Position numbers and translations under genes: made by a program. DNA of 9,276 nt from Candidatus Altimarinota bacterium (GTDB taxonomy: Bacteria > Patescibacteriota > Gracilibacteria > UBA4473), in NCBI GenBank assembly GCA_905478675.1, contig CAJQJI010000118.1, forward strand, positions 1 through 9,276. The letters run 5' to 3'. Numbering within the stretch: the first letter of the stretch is position 1; every line of letters begins with the position of its first letter. Under the pieces are notes generated by a model that was given only the letters and a program-made list of their open reading frames with translations, was not told the origin of the DNA and made no database searches. This document shows positions 5,301 to 9,276 of this stretch, one piece after another.

Positions 5301-6236
5301 ATGCTTCACCAAACTCTTAAACACGATTCAGTCCTTCCAAAGGAAGTTCTTGAGTCACTCGTTCATTCTAAAACCCAATCGGTTTTTGATGGAACTTTAG
5401 GGTTAGGGGGGCATGCGGACTTAATTTTTAAAGCGTATCCGCAAATAAAACTTTATGTTGGAACCGATTTAGACGGACAACATTTAGACGCCGCCCGTGA
5501 AAACCTAAAAGCTTATGAAGATCGTTTCATTGGGGTTGAGGCTAATTTTTCACAAATTGATGAAGTGGCGGCGGCGCATCCTTTTCCAAGACCTTTATGT
5601 ATTTTGCTTGATTTAGGGGTGTGTTCGAATCACCTCGATGATGAATCAAAAGGATTTTCGCATCAAGCGGATGGCCCGTTGCATATGGCGTTTAGTGCAA
5701 ACCAGGCACATAATTGTCAGACCATTGTGAATGAACAGTCGGTTGGGGAATTAACTCGGATTATGCGCGATTTTGGTGAAGAACCTTCGGCGCATAGAAT
5801 TGCTTTAAAGATTGTAGCGGCACGTGAAGAAAAGCCGTTAACACGAACGAGTGAGCTGAAAGAAATTATTGAAAAATCGGTTCATCCCCGAGATCGAAAA
5901 AAGGCGTTAACACGCGTTTTCCAAGCTTTCCGTATGGCGACGAATCAAGAATTACACCATTTGAGTTTAGCGCTTGATAAAAGTTTTGAGTTAATGGAGT
6001 CTGGCGACCGAATTGGGGTGATGAGTTACCATTCGCTTGAAGACCGAATAGTTAAAAAACAGTTCCAAACCAGAAGTCGTCCTAAAACAGAGGCGACTAA
6101 GTTTTCGCTCCACGATGTAGTGGAACCGGCGGAAATAAAACTTATTACTAAAAGTCCTATAACCGCTAGCCCGGCTGAAATTGAAGAGAACCCGCGTTCT
6201 CGGTCGGTTAAATTTCGTATTGCTGAAAAAATTTAA
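5301..6236 (+). CDS. rsmH: 16S rRNA (cytosine1402-N4)-methyltransferase RsmH (MraW)
   Basis: A 311-residue S-adenosylmethionine-dependent enzyme that N4-methylates C1402 in the 16S rRNA decoding centre. Family motifs are clear: H8-x-SVLPKEVLE at the start, FDGTLGLGGH (29-38, SAM-binding motif I), GTDLD (54-58), DLGVCSNHLD (104-113), the GFS...DGPL segment with DGPL at 124-127, and SYHSLEDRIVK (242-252). ATG 5301 gives the usual family length and an N-terminus that aligns with relatives; the in-frame GTG at 5211 would add 30 untypical residues. There is no Shine-Dalgarno. The commonly strict LDMRM run after DGP reads LHMAF here (127-131), and the usual GVSS is GVCS. Two bases separate its stop from the FtsL-like start, so the two are surely co-transcribed, as in dcw clusters. 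Confidence 0.95.
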   Translation: MLHQTLKHDSVLPKEVLESLVHSKTQSVFDGTLGLGGHADLIFKAYPQIKLYVGTDLDGQHLDAARENLKAYEDRFIGVEANFSQIDEVAAAHPFPRPLCILLDLGVCSNHLDDESKGFSHQADGPLHMAFSANQAHNCQTIVNEQSVGELTRIMRDFGEEPSAHRIALKIVAAREEKPLTRTSELKEIIEKSVHPRDRKKALTRVFQAFRMATNQELHHLSLALDKSFELMESGDRIGVMSYHSLEDRIVKKQFQTRSRPKTEATKFSLHDVVEPAEIKLITKSPITASPAEIEENPRSRSVKFRIAEKI

Positions 6237-6238
6237 AC

Positions 6239-6589
6239 ATGAATGTTACTTATTTCGATCCGGCTCATGCCCACGCTCCAGAAGTTACGGGCCTTAAAAT
6301 TACAATGCATTGGCAGTATTTTAAAGTAGGCACCTTTGTTTTAACCGTAGTTTTAGCGATTGTATATTTAATTATGCTTAATGGGTTAGCCACCCAAGGG
6401 TTTGATATGGAAACTTTAAAAGCCAACCAACTAGAACTTCATAAAGAAATTGAAGCGATTGATATTAGTTTAGCGATTCCTTCGAGCCTCTATGCGCTTG
6501 AAAGTAATGAATTAATTCAAGACCTGCCAGAAGCTGAGAAGAAAAGCTTTGTAGAGGTGCATGAATCGGAGTTTGCTTTTCTTTATTAA
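6239..6589 (+). CDS. FtsL-like division membrane protein (by position and topology)
   Basis: A 116-residue bitopic protein. It has a short cytoplasmic N-terminus (1-28), one membrane helix at about 29-50, then a Leu/Glu-rich helical stretch (56-80) that could form a coiled coil, and an acidic tail. FtsL proteins have this shape and diverge greatly in sequence. They are usually encoded directly after rsmH and act with FtsB/DivIC at the septum. The assignment rests on topology and on the two-base spacing to rsmH, not on a sequence signature. No Shine-Dalgarno is present; an A-run lies before the ATG, and translation may be coupled to rsmH termination. The usual next gene, a division PBP (ftsI), is absent here. 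An unrelated small bitopic protein is the alternative. Confidence 0.6.
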   Translation: MNVTYFDPAHAHAPEVTGLKITMHWQYFKVGTFVLTVVLAIVYLIMLNGLATQGFDMETLKANQLELHKEIEAIDISLAIPSSLYALESNELIQDLPEAEKKSFVEVHESEFAFLY

Positions 6590-6649
6590 GCGGATTGGTT
6601 AAGCCATTTTTAGGGGTGCTTGCTTTTTGTTTTTCTTATGTTTTAATGT

Positions 6650-6678
6650 TTGATTTTTGCCTAAAAAAATGGTAAAAT
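6650..6678 (+). promoter_or_regulatory. Candidate promoter of the surface-protein gene (leaderless)
   Basis: TTGATT (6650-6655, 4/6), a 17-base spacer, then TAAAAT (6673-6678, 5/6). The ATG at 6685 follows after six bases, the same distance as in the ATPase gene at 756. Transcription should start at or next to the A of the start codon. No Shine-Dalgarno and no other ATG nearby compete. Confidence 0.55.
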
Positions 6679-6684
6679 GATCTG

Positions 6685-9276
6685 ATGTCAAAACGCTTCA
6701 GTCAGACAAAATCTATCTATAAGCCTTTCGCCAAGGTGTGTGCGTTGGCTTTAGTCTTAACTTTTTTGCCATACAACGCGAGTCAAGCGTTTCAAATTCG
6801 TCATGCAGATACTACGAGAATAATGAAAAGTAAGCCGTATGCTGAATCGGCTAGTTTTAGGGTGAATGCGGATATGCTTGTGAAATCAGATTTGAAAATT
6901 CGAGAAGAGAATTTAGTGTTGCAAGCCGCGGCACCAGTGGTTCCAATCGCCCCTGCGCCAACGACTCCAACGGCATCTGATACCGAAACCACGACCAATA
7001 ATAGTGGTGGCGGGAGTGGAGGAGATGATAAATATGATGCTTCTAGTTGGGTGCTCGCGAAAAAATACGAAGAACTTGTGCAAGCACGAGAAGAAAATGA
7101 TGGTTCGTTTTTAACTTCGGCCCCGGCCGATCCCGATTTACGTTTTGATTATAGACCGACAAATCCAAATGACGTGGATTTGATTTACATAGAAGAAACA
7201 CAACCGCCAACTCCTGTAGAAATTGCCGAGGTTGTCACTCCAAAGGGGCCTGTGTTGGTACCGGTTGAAAATAGCGACAATCAAGCCAGTAATTTTGAGG
7301 CGGTTTATCAGCCTAACGAATTGAATACAACTCCATCTCCAGAAGCGGTAAATTATCCAGATCAAAGTTTATCACCAGAACAGGTACTTATTAACGCTCC
7401 AGTCTCGAAAGATGAAGTGATGGTGGTAGGACTTAGTGAAAAGCAAAAGAAAGCCTTACTGAAAAGTCGTGGCAGTAATTTTAAATGGCCATGGAGTGCA
7501 CAAAAGACAATCGTAGAAGACTTTCAAGCTTCGGCCCCAGTACAAACAGACCAAACCAATATTCAAAATTGTGCTACTTGTGCCGATGTATTGTGGTGGA
7601 CCTGGTGTGAGTTTGTGGTACTCATTTTAGTCTTAATTTTCTTACTGGTGTTACTAAGCACTATCTTACAAATTTTACTTTTCCGAATGCGAACGACTCA
7701 ATTTACGCCAGATAACCCACGATCACTTAAATATCGAATGAAAAAATTATTACAAAGCCTTGGTTTACTTTCGTTGTTAGTATTTAGTTTAGGAACTAGT
7801 CTTGGGCACGCTCAAGCTACCACAACGCCTCAAACCTTAATTTATGAAGGGGAATTACTGGATGATACTGGGGCGCCGTTAGCGGGGAGCTTTACGTTTC
7901 GTTTTAGTTTCTGGGATAACAGTGATTACGAAGCGACCGATGTCGTGGGCGGGGTGCTTGATGCCGGAGCCACCGATTATTTGGGCTGGAGTGAAGTGCA
8001 AACTACGCCAACGTTAGACGATGGCTCATTTTCTTTGCTTTTAAGTGAGGTAACACCGTTTTTGCCGGGGATGTTTGATCAAGACAACTTGTTTTTACAA
8101 GTGGAAGTAAAACAGGCTGGAGATCCAGACACGGCTTATGAATTTGTAGATATTAATTTAGACAGTGCGACGGAAGATCGAAAAGTGATTGCGTCTGTGC
8201 CGTTTGCTTTTAATGCCAATAAACTGGATTACCGAGATTTAGGGTTTGGAGCGGGGAATATCCCTTATTTAGATGTGGCGGGACTGTTACCAGAATCTGT
8301 GATGCCTGATTTAAATCTAACTTCAAGTGATTTAGATTTAGTCGATATCACCTTAAGCGATTTTACAAATGACTTAGCTTTAAATGATGGCCAGTTATTT
8401 GTGGGGGATGCAACCAATACCGCGGTAGCGGTAACGGTTAGTGGTGATGCTACTATGGATAACGCAGGTGTATTTAGCCTCGGGATCAATAGTGTGGGCG
8501 AAGATGAATTAGATTTTGGAAACGTCACTCTCGCAGATTTTACCAATGATGCTGGTTTCTTAACCACTATTGATGTGAGTGATAATACTAATTTAGCGGC
8601 CGGAAGTGGGGCCACGTTAACCGATGATACTCTTTCGGTGAATGTTGGAGATACGATTGAAAGTGCCGAAATTACCGATGGAACCATCGCCGAGGCGGAT
8701 CTAGATTTAGCCGATATTACGTTAGCCGATTTTACAAATGATGCGGGATTTGTGACCACTGATGCCGATACCTTGAGTGATTTAGCCTGTGCCGCTAATG
8801 AAATTGCTAAATGGAATGGGACGGCTTGGATTTGTGCTCCAGACGCAGGAGGGGCCGCGTTTACGGCTTCAGACGGAATTACGTTAACGGGTTCAAATTT
8901 CACGAATGATTTTGGCACTAGTATTGAAACTGGAGAAATTACGGATGGAACTATTACTGGGGCGGATCTTGATTTTGGCGATATTACGTTAGCGGATTTT
9001 ACCAATGATACTGGATTTTTAAACACCGTAGACGTCAGCGATAACACTAATTTGGCGGCAGGAACGGGTTTAACTTTAACCGATGACACCTTGTCAGCCG
9101 ATTTAGGGACGAGTATTGCCACAGCAGAAATTGAAGATGATGCGGTAACCGCGGCTAAAATTGGAACCGCTGGGGCTGGTGACGCCGATAAAGTGTTAAC
9201 GACCGATGGCGCTGGGAATCCTTTATGGGAAGACAAAAGTAGTTTTGGCGTTTCAACGCTGACTTCTGGAAATATT
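6685..9276 (+). CDS. Large secreted/surface fibre-like protein with internal signal sequence, C-terminus cut by window edge
   Basis: The frame is open for 864 codons to the right edge. In order: a Sec signal peptide (hydrophobic 18-30, likely cut after SQA at 35); a Pro/Thr/Gly-rich, low-complexity region (about 85-290); a Cys/Trp patch (C296, C299, C308); a membrane helix at 309-333; a basic loop (FRMR, later KYRMKK); and a second full signal-peptide-like sequence from M352, ending GHAQA with a cleavage site after A378. Residues 386-511 match the common surface-protein module that opens as YEGELLDDTGAPL and ends SVPFAFNA. From about 550, fibre-like repeats begin (ITLADFTND, EITDGTI, DVSDNTNLAAG), with a paired-Cys motif around AKWNGTAW. 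It is probably an envelope-attached adhesin or appendage; the role is inferred. No Shine-Dalgarno is seen and the transcript is likely leaderless. Two genes fused in frame, with the second starting at 7738, is the main alternative. Confidence 0.8.
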   Translation, partial: MSKRFSQTKSIYKPFAKVCALALVLTFLPYNASQAFQIRHADTTRIMKSKPYAESASFRVNADMLVKSDLKIREENLVLQAAAPVVPIAPAPTTPTASDTETTTNNSGGGSGGDDKYDASSWVLAKKYEELVQAREENDGSFLTSAPADPDLRFDYRPTNPNDVDLIYIEETQPPTPVEIAEVVTPKGPVLVPVENSDNQASNFEAVYQPNELNTTPSPEAVNYPDQSLSPEQVLINAPVSKDEVMVVGLSEKQKKALLKSRGSNFKWPWSAQKTIVEDFQASAPVQTDQTNIQNCATCADVLWWTWCEFVVLILVLIFLLVLLSTILQILLFRMRTTQFTPDNPRSLKYRMKKLLQSLGLLSLLVFSLGTSLGHAQATTTPQTLIYEGELLDDTGAPLAGSFTFRFSFWDNSDYEATDVVGGVLDAGATDYLGWSEVQTTPTLDDGSFSLLLSEVTPFLPGMFDQDNLFLQVEVKQAGDPDTAYEFVDINLDSATEDRKVIASVPFAFNANKLDYRDLGFGAGNIPYLDVAGLLPESVMPDLNLTSSDLDLVDITLSDFTNDLALNDGQLFVGDATNTAVAVTVSGDATMDNAGVFSLGINSVGEDELDFGNVTLADFTNDAGFLTTIDVSDNTNLAAGSGATLTDDTLSVNVGDTIESAEITDGTIAEADLDLADITLADFTNDAGFVTTDADTLSDLACAANEIAKWNGTAWICAPDAGGAAFTASDGITLTGSNFTNDFGTSIETGEITDGTITGADLDFGDITLADFTNDTGFLNTVDVSDNTNLAAGTGLTLTDDTLSADLGTSIATAEIEDDAVTAAKIGTAGAGDADKVLTTDGAGNPLWEDKSSFGVSTLTSGNI
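8335..9093 (+). repeat. Diverged coding repeats in the surface-protein fibre region
   Basis: Four copies of a unit reading approximately DITLADFTND start near residues 554, 613, 677 and 766 of the surface protein. EITDGTI-x2-ADLD occurs at 662 and 751 (89 residues apart), and DVSDNTNLAAG at 630 and 783. The spacing is irregular, so these are dispersed modules and not a simple tandem array. Third-position changes between copies indicate old duplications. The array continues toward the right edge. Confidence 0.75.

Noticed and set aside
6801..7365. Minus-strand ORFs of 65 and 75 codons
   Set aside because: They are antisense to the low-complexity part of the surface protein, have no start signals, and show no protein-like features.
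8265..9236. Minus-strand ORF of 323 codons
   Set aside because: Its Ser/Ala/Val/Pro/Lys-rich, repetitive product is the antisense reading of the surface-protein repeats; length comes from repeated codons without stops, not from selection.
1..9276. CRISPR array
   Set aside because: No evenly spaced direct repeats with unique spacers occur on either strand; the only repeats are coding modules in the surface protein and the short blocks listed.
1..9276. UGA-as-glycine code (Gracilibacteria/SR1)
   Set aside because: All six complete genes read through with ordinary GGN glycine codons and end in TAA; no in-frame UGA is needed.

Overview
The window reads as part of a bacterial chromosome with a moderately A+T-rich genome. 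The best guess is a Patescibacteria/CPR-type organism, for example a Peregrinibacteria-like lineage, but this rests on gene style and not on any marker phylogeny. The grounds are very weak or absent Shine-Dalgarno sequences, several genes whose -10 box sits almost on the start codon, a compact rsmH plus FtsL-like pair, and a huge tail-fibre-like surface protein. All six complete genes end in TAA and no frame needs UGA read as glycine. That argues against the recoded Gracilibacteria and SR1 lineages.

Left part (1-3900): a probable defence or accessory island that is visibly A+T-richer than the rest. A minus-strand gene, running off the left edge and open through 231 codons, encodes an Mrr-like nuclease domain followed by a P-loop of STAND type (Avs-like architecture). 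It is divergent from an 801-residue ABC/SMC-like ATPase related to the RloC/PrrC (AAA_13) group. The two start codons are 62 bases apart, with an inverted repeat at the exact centre that overlaps both -35 regions. A 134-residue three-helix membrane protein of unknown function follows, flanked by partly matching inverted sequence blocks. The island lies on the 3' side of a minus-strand tRNA-Gly(UCC) gene. A 13-base copy of that tRNA's T-arm lies 63 bases beyond its 3' end. This is a plausible integration hotspot, but no integrase is visible.

Middle (3900-5300): tRNA-Gly(UCC) with its own promoter and terminator, then a TsaC/YrdC-type threonylcarbamoyl-AMP synthase gene. This converges on a small multi-drug export family (PF06695) membrane protein gene. 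The AT-rich intergenic region that follows carries several DnaA-box-like sites and the likely rsmH promoter.

Right part (5301-9276): rsmH (16S rRNA m4C1402 methyltransferase) and a two-base-spaced FtsL-like membrane protein form a shortened cell-division (dcw-type) unit. Next comes a very long surface-protein gene cut by the right edge. It has an N-terminal signal peptide, a disordered region, a membrane helix, then a second complete signal-peptide-like sequence inside the same open frame, and finally a fibre-like repeat region. This internal export signal and the divergent nuclease/ATPase pair are the two most interesting parts of the window.
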